Part shown: positions 54,502-62,179 of the stretch, one piece after another
How the letters are laid out: each line of letters starts with the position of its first letter
Position numbering within the stretch: position 1 is the first letter of the stretch
Assembly (NCBI RefSeq): GCF_001279585.1
Contig: NZ_LGEC01000038.1
Coordinates: forward strand, 1 to 64,000
DNA: 64,000 nt
Source of the DNA: Nocardiopsis sp. NRRL B-16309
GTDB lineage: Bacteria; Actinomycetota; Actinomycetes; Streptosporangiales; Streptosporangiaceae
Reading direction: 5' to 3'
The notes under the pieces: model-generated
Told to the model about the DNA's origin: nothing
The model's input: only the letters and a program-made list of their open reading frames with translations
Databases searched by the model: none
Program-made: the position numbers and the translations under genes

Positions 54502-56894
54502 GCATGCAGGACAAGGCCACACTGCGGCTGTTGGACAAGGCCGACAAGGAGATCCGCAAGCTCCCCCGCAACGTCAAGGGGGCGCTGTACGACTTCCAGT
54601 ACAAGTTCCGGGAGAACCCTACCAACCCCACGAACGGGTTCAAGCAGCTCAAGGGTGAGCGCCTGTTCTCCGCGCGGGTGGGGGAGTACCGCGCGATCCT
54701 CTTCCACGTCGGCAACCAGGACTACATCCTGGTCGCCCTTCGCCCGCGCGGGCAGGTGTACGAGCACCTGGAGCGGTACCGCTTCGACATCAACCAGGTG
54801 ACCGGTGCCCTGGAGATCTTCGACGTGGTGGCCTCCGAGGAGGCGACCACATCGCAGCTTGCCGACCCGGCCTCGGCGCCCGAAGCGGAGCCGCTTCCCA
54901 CCCAGCCCGCACCCGCTGAGACCGGGCCTTCGGAATCCGTACCCGAGTCTGCCCGCCCCCTCCTCGCCGACTACACCGAGGACCAGCTGCGCGAGCTCGG
55001 CGTGGCCGACGGGCTGGTCTCCCTCGCCCTGACCATCACCACCGAGAGCAGGCTCCTCGGCCTGGTCGAATACGCCCCTCGGCACACCGAGGAGGTCCTC
55101 CTCGCCCTCGCTGACGGGCGCGGGTTCGACGAGGTCATGGAGGAGGTCACCCGCCCGGTCGCCGTCTCCGAACCCGTCGACACCACCGACTACGACACCG
55201 CCTTCACCCGCCCCGCCACCCGTGTCACCACCGCCGACACCGACCTCCAGCAGGTCCTCGAGGACGACTTCGCGGCGTGGAAGGTGTTCCTGCACCCCAC
55301 CCAGCGCAAGCTCGTCAACCGCAGGTACAAGGGTCCGGCCCGGGTCAGTGGCGGCCCCGGCACCGGCAAGACCATCGTCGCCCTGCACCGGGTGAAGTAC
55401 CTGGTGGGCCGGCTGGGCCCCGGCTACACCAAACCCGTGCTGCTCACCACCTTCAACAAGAACCTCGCCGCGGACCTGCGTCGCCGCCTGCTCGACCTCG
55501 GCGGGCAACAACTCCTGGACCGGGTCGACGTCGTCAACATCGACCAGCTCGCCTCCCGCATCGTCAGTGAGAGCGACCAGGGCCGCCAGCGCCGCCGCAC
55601 CATCAACGACCAGCAGGCCGCGCGGGAATGGCAGGACATGCTCACCGAACTCGGTGAGAGCACCTGGGACGCGGACTTCCTCAACGCCGAGTGGAGCCAG
55701 GTCATCCTGGGCCAGAGCGTGCGCACCCGCGCCGAGTACTACCGCGCGCGCAGGGCCGGGCGCGGGCAGCGGGTGAGCCGCGCCCAGCGGGCCGAGATCT
55801 GGCAGCTGGTGGAGCGGTTCACCATGCGTCTGGAGGAGAGGGGGGTCTGGACCTTCCGCCAGGTCGCCGAGGCAGCGGCCCGAGTGGAGGGCGACCGCGC
55901 CGCCAAGATCGCCGCCAACCGCGCGCGCGAGGCCACGGCCGGCGGGCAGATGCTGCAGCACCAGGACCAGTCCTACGCCAGCCTGCGGTTCCGGTACGAG
56001 CACGTGATCGTGGATGAGGCCCAGGACCTCAACCCCGCCCACTGGACCCTCCTGCGCGCGATGGTCGACCATACCGACAACGACATCTTCCTCGTGGGGG
56101 ACACCCACCAGCGCATCTACGGCAACCAGGTCTCCCTGGGCAGCCTCGGCATCAACATCGTCGGCCGCTCCGCACGCCTCACACTCAGCTACCGCACCAC
56201 ACGAGAGATCCTCGGCTCCGCTCTGGGTCTGCTGGGCGAGGAGAGCTGGGACGACCTCGACGAGGGCACCGACACGCTCCGCGGCTACCGTTCGGTGCTA
56301 CGCGGGCCTCGGCCGTTCTTCCACGGCACCGACACCTGGGAGGCCGAGATCGATGCTCTGGTCGCCCGGATCGGAGCGATCAGGGAACAGGCCCAGGCCG
56401 AGGGGAAGTTCGCGTCCGTCGCGGTAGCGGTCCCGACCCGGGACATGGTCGGCGAGGTCGAGCGTGAACTCGTCCGTGCCGGGATCAGCGCCGCGACTCT
56501 GGGCCCCGAAGGGCCGCCCTCCGGCCACGAGGAGTCCGTCCACGTGGGAACCCTGCACCGGTACAAGGGGCTGGAGTACCAGCACATGATCGTCGCCGGT
56601 GCCGCCGACGGCCTGGTGCCAAACGCCAACGTATACCGGTACGAGGGCAGCGATCCGGCTCGGTACCGCCGCGAACTTCAGATGGCCCGTTCACTGCTCT
56701 TCGTCGCGGCCACCCGCGCCCGGGACTCCCTGGTGGTGTCCTGGCACGGTGACCCAAGCCCCTTGCTGCCGAATAAGCTCATGCAGTCGGTGGTGCCGCC
56801 GGCCGGTGCGGCGGAATCCGCGACTACGACGGAATCCGAAGAGGAGCGTTTCGAGGACGGAGGCCTTTTCAAGCCCCCGAACACCCTGCTGTAG
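54498..56894 (+). CDS. RelE/ParE-like domain fused to a UvrD-type helicase
   Basis: This is a 798-aa fusion. Residues 5-90 look like a RelE/ParE-fold toxin (LRLLDKADKEIRKLPRNVKG, FKQLKGERLFSARVGEYRAI, FHVGNQDYILVAL). A linker of about 170 residues follows, then an SF1 helicase: HPTQRKLVNRRYKGPARVSG with Walker A GGPGTGKTIVALH (about 285), VIVDEAQDLNPAHWTLL (about 504), LTLSYRTTREIL, and the C-terminal GTLHRYKGLEYQHMIV and LFVAATRARDSLVVSW. The ATG overlaps the upstream stop by 4 nt. Its position as last gene of the operon and the perfect hairpin behind it suggest it is an integral component. The toxin-like domain could be an RNase or, more likely, a dimer or RNA-binding module. Confidence 0.85.
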   Translation: MSMQDKATLRLLDKADKEIRKLPRNVKGALYDFQYKFRENPTNPTNGFKQLKGERLFSARVGEYRAILFHVGNQDYILVALRPRGQVYEHLERYRFDINQVTGALEIFDVVASEEATTSQLADPASAPEAEPLPTQPAPAETGPSESVPESARPLLADYTEDQLRELGVADGLVSLALTITTESRLLGLVEYAPRHTEEVLLALADGRGFDEVMEEVTRPVAVSEPVDTTDYDTAFTRPATRVTTADTDLQQVLEDDFAAWKVFLHPTQRKLVNRRYKGPARVSGGPGTGKTIVALHRVKYLVGRLGPGYTKPVLLTTFNKNLAADLRRRLLDLGGQQLLDRVDVVNIDQLASRIVSESDQGRQRRRTINDQQAAREWQDMLTELGESTWDADFLNAEWSQVILGQSVRTRAEYYRARRAGRGQRVSRAQRAEIWQLVERFTMRLEERGVWTFRQVAEAAARVEGDRAAKIAANRAREATAGGQMLQHQDQSYASLRFRYEHVIVDEAQDLNPAHWTLLRAMVDHTDNDIFLVGDTHQRIYGNQVSLGSLGINIVGRSARLTLSYRTTREILGSALGLLGEESWDDLDEGTDTLRGYRSVLRGPRPFFHGTDTWEAEIDALVARIGAIREQAQAEGKFASVAVAVPTRDMVGEVERELVRAGISAATLGPEGPPSGHEESVHVGTLHRYKGLEYQHMIVAGAADGLVPNANVYRYEGSDPARYRRELQMARSLLFVAATRARDSLVVSWHGDPSPLLPNKLMQSVVPPAGAAESATTTESEEERFEDGGLFKPPNTLL

Positions 56895-56905
56895 GGCCTC
56901 GCCCG

Positions 56906-56955
56906 AACGACGACCGGCCCCGACCTTCGTGCGAAGGTCGGGGCCGGTCGTCGTT
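56906..56955 (+). terminator. Perfect 24-bp hairpin terminator
   Basis: Arms 56906-56929 and 56932-56955 are perfectly complementary with a 2-nt gap, 11 nt after the stop of the last defence-operon gene. It is GC-rich with no T-run. Confidence 0.8.
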
Positions 56956-57052
56956 GAAGAGACGTCATCGGTGGTGCCGTACCGACAGCTCCATGCCCTT
57001 GGCAAGGGCCTGGAGTCCTCATGGTTTGTCGGGAAAGGAACGAACGCCGGAG

Positions 57053-57230
57053 CTGATGGACCACCTGGCCACAATCATCGACCCTCGCCACCCACACGAC
57101 TGCTGCCCCGGACGCGTAGGCGGAGGAGGTTCCTGCGGCCTGAATGGTGCCGCGCTCAGTGGATGTCCATGCCCCGGCCACCTCGGTCCTGGCCATCGAC
57201 GGGACGGTTCTGAGGTACCGATCGGGTACG
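57053..57230 (+). pseudogene. Decayed ISAs1-family transposase fragment
   Basis: Two short pieces in different frames resemble ISAs1-type transposases: ELMDHLATIIDPRHPH (57050-57097, the N-terminal L..L..I.DPR motif) and ATSVLAIDGTVLR (about 57174-57215, matching the VLAIDGKTLRG catalytic block). The sequence between them is too short, so most of the gene has been deleted. No inverted ends were found. The identification rests on short motifs. Confidence 0.45.
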
Positions 57231-57274
57231 CCAGAGCCGGACCGACTTTGTTGTCGCCGGGTCTCTCAGACCGG

Positions 57275-58246
57275 TCACTCTTCTTGAAAGACCTCGCTCT
57301 GGTGCCAGGCCAGGGCTTCGGGGCTGGGCTGATCGGCCTTCCTCTCGGGGAGACGGATCCGGACGCCGTCGAGGTCCGCGTACTGCTGTGCGTCTGGGAA
57401 GTCCTTGTACAACCGAGGGCTGACCCGCACCGTTAGATCTGGGGACACGGTCAGATACCCGAGGTCGAACAATCGGTGCACGTCCGATCGCAGGAGCAAC
57501 CCGTTGTCGAGCCGGTGCAGCCCACCTCTGGTCACGGGATGGATGTGGGCGGCTTCCAGGACGGGACGCACGCGCTGGCCGGTGACGGCACAGCTCTCCT
57601 CGTAGGCCTCCAGAAGGGCGAGTTTGAACGCCCCCTGCCCCAGCCGCCGTCGGGTGTGTCCTGCCTCGCCGAACATCGGGCCGCTCCGCCGCCAGGTGTC
57701 GGTCTCATCCGCCGGATCCTCCTCGAGCGCCTTCTCCGCCGGCCGTCCCAGGACCTGGGCTGCGATCGGGGCGAAGTAGTCCGCGTGAGGGGCGGCCCCG
57801 ATGTCGTCGTACCCCTTGCCCTGAACGAGGCTCTTGGCGAAGTCCGGCGGCGGGTCAAAGGTCGCGTTCTCGGAGAAGAACACCGGGTCGCGCAGCATGA
57901 TGCAGCCGATGAGTGGGTCCTCTCCGGGCCGGATGGCGGCCATCTTGTTCTTCGCGCGGTAGCTGTTGATCGCCGCACGCACCTCGGCGACGCTGTCTCT
58001 TCCGTTGCCCTGCCCGAAGGTGGCCCAGGCTTCGGAGAGGGGCACGCGGGCGAACCCGCTGAATACGGCACCTCCGACGATCCGGTTCTGTGGGAAATGG
58101 GTCTTGAACAGGAACAGGTCGCCCAACTCGATGCGTTTGAACACGCTGCCGGACGAGGGTCGCCAGAAGTTGATCTCGTTCAGGTGGGAGCGTTCGGAGA
58201 GGAAGTCAGCCCATGCCTTGTCGGTAACCCCGACATATGCCTTCAT
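57275..58246 (-). CDS. HNH endonuclease
   Basis: This is a 323-aa protein. The N-terminal domain starts MKAYVGVTDKAWADFLSERS and has LFLFKTHFPQNRIVGGAVFS, a PUA/EVE-like module seen in front of HNH nucleases. The C-terminal HNH motif is AAHIHPVTRGGLHRLDNG and LLRSDVHRLFDLGYLTV (about residues 232-265), with all catalytic His/Asn residues. Proteins of this build are thought to be restriction enzymes, possibly recognising modified bases through the N-terminal domain. It lies convergent to the defence operon. The ATG at 58246 fits the family start; 58255 (MSV…) is the alternative. Confidence 0.88.
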   Translation of the reverse strand: MKAYVGVTDKAWADFLSERSHLNEINFWRPSSGSVFKRIELGDLFLFKTHFPQNRIVGGAVFSGFARVPLSEAWATFGQGNGRDSVAEVRAAINSYRAKNKMAAIRPGEDPLIGCIMLRDPVFFSENATFDPPPDFAKSLVQGKGYDDIGAAPHADYFAPIAAQVLGRPAEKALEEDPADETDTWRRSGPMFGEAGHTRRRLGQGAFKLALLEAYEESCAVTGQRVRPVLEAAHIHPVTRGGLHRLDNGLLLRSDVHRLFDLGYLTVSPDLTVRVSPRLYKDFPDAQQYADLDGVRIRLPERKADQPSPEALAWHQSEVFQEE

Positions 58247-58397
58247 GACCGACATTATGAATCTTTGGGATGGTGGGTTCGACTGCTTGAACGGGCCTCC
58301 CGCCGCCTGCCAGCCACGGGACCTACTCACGTGTCCAGAAGTGGCCACTTGCCTTGCCGAGCGCCCCACCACGGTGCTCAGGCGAAGGCCTGGACCA

Positions 58398-58529
58398 TCA
58401 GGGGCCAGAGGCCGCTGTGTCGTCAAACCTGAGGCTGGTGACGCCGTTGTTGGAGAGTTCGCGAGCGGCAGTTTTGCCGATCGCGTTCGGGAGATCCCCG
58501 ACCGGGCGTACGTCCGTTGTGGCGGCCAT
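58398..58529 (-). pseudogene. Short fragment of a helix-hairpin-helix DNA-binding protein
   Basis: A 43-codon frame starts at ATG 58529 with a strong GGAGGG six to seven nt upstream. It reads MAATTDVRPVGDLPNAIGK then TAARELSNNGVTSL, which resembles the start of small actinomycete HhH / RNA-polymerase-alpha-CTD-like proteins (LP.AIG.PA..AL...GVT.L). The second half of the domain is missing, so it is probably truncated. Confidence 0.45.
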
Positions 58530-58632
58530 GGCGAATCCCTCCGGTCAGATCACTGTGAACGCCAGGTTCACGACGAGGAGTGTTCCGGACCATCGGACAC
58601 CACTGCCGAGTTCCACTGCGTGGGTCGGCCTG

Positions 58633-58773
58633 GCCGGGGGAGTGGAGCTACTCGGGGAGCTGGAGAAACGGGTGCTGCGGCGAATGGACCCGCCGCTGAA
58701 CCTGGGTTCGGTACCGGTGATGCCACTGCGTCAGCGTCTGGGTGAGCCGCGTCGGGCCCGGCGTGTTTCCTGA
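58633..58773 (+). pseudogene. C-terminal remnant resembling GIY-YIG nuclease proteins
   Basis: The frame ending at 58773 reads LLGELEKRVLRRMDPPLNLG then SVPVMPLRQRLGEPRRAR. I recognise the LE..VL..LDPPLNL…PLR..L pattern as the tail of actinomycete GIY-YIG-type nuclease proteins. No start or GIY-YIG core is visible upstream, so it is a decayed leftover. Together with the HhH fragment it fills most of the 617-nt gap between 58247 and 58863. Confidence 0.4.
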
Positions 58774-58863
58774 CCACGCTCCGCAGAGTGACAGCGGTCG
58801 CTTCCGGATCACTGATAACGGGTAGTGCATCCTCACAGCGATCATGGACGGAACGGGATTGCC

Positions 58864-59562
58864 ATGACAGCCGAACGGGGGGACGCGCAGGTGGAGGTCC
58901 TCGGCGTCGACGCCTGCGCTCAGGGGTGGGTGGCGGTACGTCTGGTCGACGGGTGGTTTCGCGACGCTCATGTCTGCAAGCGCTTGGAGGATGTCGCGGT
59001 GGGGGCCGACCCCGAGATCGTCGCGGTGGACATTCCGCTCGGTCTCACCGATCAGGGCTGGCGTGAATGCGACCTACTCGTGAAGGACGAGTTGGGACCT
59101 CTCAGGAACAGCGTTTTCCGGATCCCGTCCCGGCCGGTCGTGGAGACCTCGGTCTACAAGAAGGCGAACGCCAAGTGCAGGGAAGTGATGGGACAAGGTC
59201 TGTCCAAGCAGTCCCACGCCCTCTTCCCGAAGATCCTGGAAGCCGACCGACTTCGGAGTTCTGGCGCGCTGCCCCTGCATGAAGTGCATCCCGAAATGTC
59301 GTTCCGTGCCATGGCCGGAACGCCGTTGCAGTGGTCCAAGCGGACCTGGAACGGCCAGAGCCATCGTCGTTCTCTGCTCGCCGAGGAGGGCGTCCTTCTT
59401 CCGGATGACCTGGGTACGGCCGGTCGGGTGGCGGTCGATGACATCCTGGACGCCGCCGCCGCGGCGTGGAGCGCGCACCGCATCGCCACGGACCGGGCGA
59501 AGTCCCTTCCCACGCCCGCGCAGCTCGACCCCTCCGGTGCGCCGATCGCGATCTGGTACTGA
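58864..59562 (+). CDS. DUF429 protein (predicted RNase H-like fold)
   Basis: This is a 232-aa protein of the DUF429 family, predicted to adopt an RNase H-like nuclease fold. Motifs include VLGVDACAQGWVAVRL (first strand with Asp), IVAVDIPLGLTD (second Asp), FRIPSRPVVETS and EVHPEMSFRAMAG (conserved Glu/His). The C-terminus ends DDILDAAAAAWSAHRIA, the usual family helix. The frame begins at 58825; the ATG at 58864 gives the canonical N-terminus. It stands alone between gene remnants and the caspase cassette. The substrate is unknown. Confidence 0.85.
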   Translation: MTAERGDAQVEVLGVDACAQGWVAVRLVDGWFRDAHVCKRLEDVAVGADPEIVAVDIPLGLTDQGWRECDLLVKDELGPLRNSVFRIPSRPVVETSVYKKANAKCREVMGQGLSKQSHALFPKILEADRLRSSGALPLHEVHPEMSFRAMAGTPLQWSKRTWNGQSHRRSLLAEEGVLLPDDLGTAGRVAVDDILDAAAAAWSAHRIATDRAKSLPTPAQLDPSGAPIAIWY

Positions 59563-59708
59563 CGCGGCCGAGCGAGTTCCCTGCACTGGCCTGGCCGAAG
59601 TCCTTGTCGCGCCCTTGACTGAGATTGTGAACAAACTGGGGCATTATGGGATATAAGACGTGCGGCGGGATGGGGTCGCGCCGCACTCTCCTGGTAGGGG
59701 GCGGCCTG

Positions 59709-60098
59709 ATGGAGACCTCGCTGCAGATCCTCCTCACCGAGGACGAGGCGCCGGCCGAACAGCTCGAGGAACTGGCGGGCCAACTCAGACGCGAACTGCT
59801 CCAGCTCGACGTGGACGACGTCACGCCGGTGCGGTCAGCGGGAGCCCCTCCGGGCGCGCGTGGCTGGGACATGACCCAGGTCGGGGCGCTGCTGGTGATC
59901 ATGAACCAGTCGGCCACCGCATTGGGCGCGGTCGTCGGTGCGGTCAGGCGCTGGCGCGACCGCTGCCGGGAGCGGCCGACCATCCGGCTGGAGATCGACG
60001 GAGACGTCCTGGAGATCGCCGAGACCTCTCCGGAACTGACGGCGCGTGCGTTCGAGCTGTTCGTGGATCGCCACTCGCCCGCGGGCGACCGGTCATGA
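59709..60098 (+). CDS. EACC1 (effector-associated constant component) protein
   Basis: This is a 129-aa protein with an N-terminal LTEDEAPAEQLEELAGQL helix, VGALLVIMNQSATALGAVVGAV near the middle (membrane-like helix, split here), and RPTIRLEIDGDVLEIAETS at the C-terminus. This is the EACC1 pattern, a constant companion of varied effector domains in actinobacterial conflict systems identified by comparative genomics. The ATG overlaps nothing upstream; its stop overlaps the caspase start (ATGA). The expected role is to tether or regulate the caspase effector. Confidence 0.8.
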   Translation: METSLQILLTEDEAPAEQLEELAGQLRRELLQLDVDDVTPVRSAGAPPGARGWDMTQVGALLVIMNQSATALGAVVGAVRRWRDRCRERPTIRLEIDGDVLEIAETSPELTARAFELFVDRHSPAGDRS

Positions 60099-61594
60099 GC
60101 GACGTCGCGCGGCACGCCCTGATCGTCGCCACGGACACGTACCTGAACGACGGTCTCGACCACCTGCGCTCGCCCGGTCAGGACGCCGTGGTTCTGGCCG
60201 GTGTGCTGGAGAACCCCGAGATCGGCGGATTCGACGTCGAAGTCGTGCGCAACGAGCCCGCGCACGTCATCCGTCGGAGGGTGGAGGACTTCTTCGCTGA
60301 TCGCACAAAGGGGCACTCTCTGCTGCTGCACTTCTCCTGCCACGGTCTGAAGAACGCCTCGGGAGAACTCTTCTTCGCCGCCACCGACACCCTTCCCGGG
60401 CGGCTCGCCTCCACCGCGGTGCCGGCGGACTTCGTGCGCAGGTGCATGAACGAGGGGCGCTCGCGCAACACGGTCCTGTTCCTCGACTGCTGCTATGGCG
60501 GAGCCTTCATGGAGGGCATGCGCACGCGGGCGGGCGCGGACGCCCACGTGTTCGACTCCTTCTCCGCCCGGGGTTTCGACAGCGGACGCGGGTGGGCGGT
60601 GATCACCGCCTCCAACGCCATGGAGTACGCCTTCGAGGGGACGGAACTGGCCGCGGACCACCAGGCGCGGCCGTCGGTCTTCACCCGTGCGCTCGCGGAC
60701 GGACTGGCCTCGGGGGAGGCGGATCTGGACGCGGACGGACTCGTGTCGATCAACGAGATCTACGACTTCGTCTACGACGAGGTACGGCGGGAGAACCCGC
60801 ACCAGACGCCCAGTCGCAGCATTCACCTCCAGGGAGACCTCTACATCGCCTGCAGCAAGCGGCGCAGAACTGGGGGCGAGGGGCTGCCGGAGGCCCTCAG
60901 GGAAGCCGTCTCCAGCCCTGTCGCGTTCAGCCGGCTCGGAGCCGTTCCCGAACTCCGGCGCTGCTTGGAGAGTCCGGATCTCGCACTGGCTGAGGCGGCG
61001 TGCCGTGCCCTGCGCGCTCTGGTTCGCAACGACGGCAAGTCCGTCGCGGGCGAGGCCGCGCGTGCCCTCGAGGAGGTGTCGGTCCGTCCTCGCCCGGGTC
61101 GCTCGACTTCGGTCGGGTCGGCCAGTTCCAGCCCGAACCGCATCGGCGGATCGAACTGCTGGGTCCCGCGCTGGCCCACGACTGCGTCCCGCACCCTGGT
61201 GACCACTGGATCCGTGCGCAGGCGGTCGAGGACACCGTGGACGTGTCGGTCGACACGGCTCGGCCGGGCAGACGGGAGGGCTCGCTCACGCTCGAAGGGA
61301 AGGCCGGAGAGACCGCCGTGCCCGTTCGCGTGGAGGTGGTCCCCGTGTCCGTTCCCACGCCAGCGCCCCCGCCACCGTCGCCGCCCCGGCAGGCCCCGGC
61401 GTCGCGTCCGGCTCCGCCGGATCGTGTGCCGCGCGGACCGGTCGGCGGTGTCCCCGGGCCGATGGCCGGGTCCGCCCCCGTGCCTTCTCCTCGACTCGCA
61501 CAGCGGTTCGGACCCGTGTCGGGGCCGGTTCCGCCTCCCGCTCCCGCGGGCTCTTCTCCCTCGCCACCCGCACGTCACTCGCCGGCCAGCCTGA
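60095..61594 (+). CDS. Caspase-family peptidase, EACC1-associated; 3' frame lost
   Basis: The first 245 residues form a caspase/metacaspase-like domain with the catalytic His in LLLHFSCHGLKN (about residue 83) and the catalytic Cys in VLFLDCCYGGAF (about 132). A HEAT-like helical repeat follows (LGAVPELRRCLESPD, ACRALRALVRNDGK). Caspase effectors paired with EACC1 are predicted to kill or arrest the cell on infection. After ALEEVSVRP (near 61090) the frame turns into Arg/Ser/Pro-rich non-coding translation to 61594, while sensible protein continues in the -1 frame to 62037. The gene is therefore frameshifted, either by a one-base loss, by programmed slippage or by sequencing error. Confidence 0.85.
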   Translation: MSDVARHALIVATDTYLNDGLDHLRSPGQDAVVLAGVLENPEIGGFDVEVVRNEPAHVIRRRVEDFFADRTKGHSLLLHFSCHGLKNASGELFFAATDTLPGRLASTAVPADFVRRCMNEGRSRNTVLFLDCCYGGAFMEGMRTRAGADAHVFDSFSARGFDSGRGWAVITASNAMEYAFEGTELAADHQARPSVFTRALADGLASGEADLDADGLVSINEIYDFVYDEVRRENPHQTPSRSIHLQGDLYIACSKRRRTGGEGLPEALREAVSSPVAFSRLGAVPELRRCLESPDLALAEAACRALRALVRNDGKSVAGEAARALEEVSVRPRPGRSTSVGSASSSPNRIGGSNCWVPRWPTTASRTLVTTGSVRRRSRTPWTCRSTRLGRADGRARSRSKGRPERPPCPFAWRWSPCPFPRQRPRHRRRPGRPRRRVRLRRIVCRADRSAVSPGRWPGPPPCLLLDSHSGSDPCRGRFRLPLPRALLPRHPHVTRRPA

Positions 61595-62037
61595 AGAGGA
61601 GGTTCGCCGCCCGCACCATCGACTACGTGCTGGCGTTCCTCTTCGCGTTCGGAGCCGTCACCGTCTTGGGGGTGGCGTGGTCGCTGGTCGATGACAGCGA
61701 CAGCTCCATGAACATCATGGCCAACATCGTGGTCACGCTGTTCCTTCTGGGCTGGGGTCCGCTTCTCTTCCTCTACGACTGGTACTTCCTCGGACACGGT
61801 GGAGCCACCCTGGGCAAGATGCTCCTGGGCATCAGGGTCGTGGACGCCAGGACCGGTGGGCGACCCTCTCAGCGGCAGGCCGTCAGGAGGGCCGCCCTCT
61901 TCGGCTTGCCGCAGACGATCCCGGTGCTGGGGAACCTCCTGGTGCTCATCGAGTCGCTCCTGGCACACACGGACCCCTGGACACGCGCCCCTCATGATCG
62001 GCGCGTGGGGACACTGGTCGTGCGCGTCCACAGGTAG
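61084..62037 (+). CDS. RDD-family membrane domain, out-of-frame 3' part of the caspase gene
   Basis: The open frame continues the caspase protein with LDFGRVGQFQPEPHRRIELL and a beta-sandwich segment (VSVDTARPGRREGSLTLEGK) to about 61340. A 90-residue Pro-rich linker follows, then an RDD domain with three membrane helices (KRRFAARTIDYVLAFLFAFG, IVVTLFLLGWGPLLFLYDWY, and a final hydrophobic stretch IPVLGNLLVLIESLL). RDD domains are membrane anchors or small transporters. No convincing start codon with a ribosome-binding site lies inside this frame, so I think it belongs to the caspase gene and is shifted by one base near 61090. Confidence 0.65.
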   Translation, partial: PSSPGSLDFGRVGQFQPEPHRRIELLGPALAHDCVPHPGDHWIRAQAVEDTVDVSVDTARPGRREGSLTLEGKAGETAVPVRVEVVPVSVPTPAPPPPSPPRQAPASRPAPPDRVPRGPVGGVPGPMAGSAPVPSPRLAQRFGPVSGPVPPPAPAGSSPSPPARHSPASLKRRFAARTIDYVLAFLFAFGAVTVLGVAWSLVDDSDSSMNIMANIVVTLFLLGWGPLLFLYDWYFLGHGGATLGKMLLGIRVVDARTGGRPSQRQAVRRAALFGLPQTIPVLGNLLVLIESLLAHTDPWTRAPHDRRVGTLVVRVHR

Positions 62038-62179
62038 GGGCAGCGGCCGGGGCGGCCCGGGGCGGACGGGTCGGGGCTTCTCGCGCTGGCGGGTCCGTCG
62101 GTCCGCGGCCGGTGGAGGATCCGCCGGACGCCTCAGGGACCAGTCGGTGGACACGAGCACACCGGTCACCGGTCACCGG

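Noticed and set aside
47725..54522. A 2265-codon open frame antisense to the DUF1998 helicase
   Set aside because: Its translation is low-complexity Gly/Val/Asp-rich and mirrors the G/C-rich third positions of the real gene; no motifs, no ribosome-binding site.
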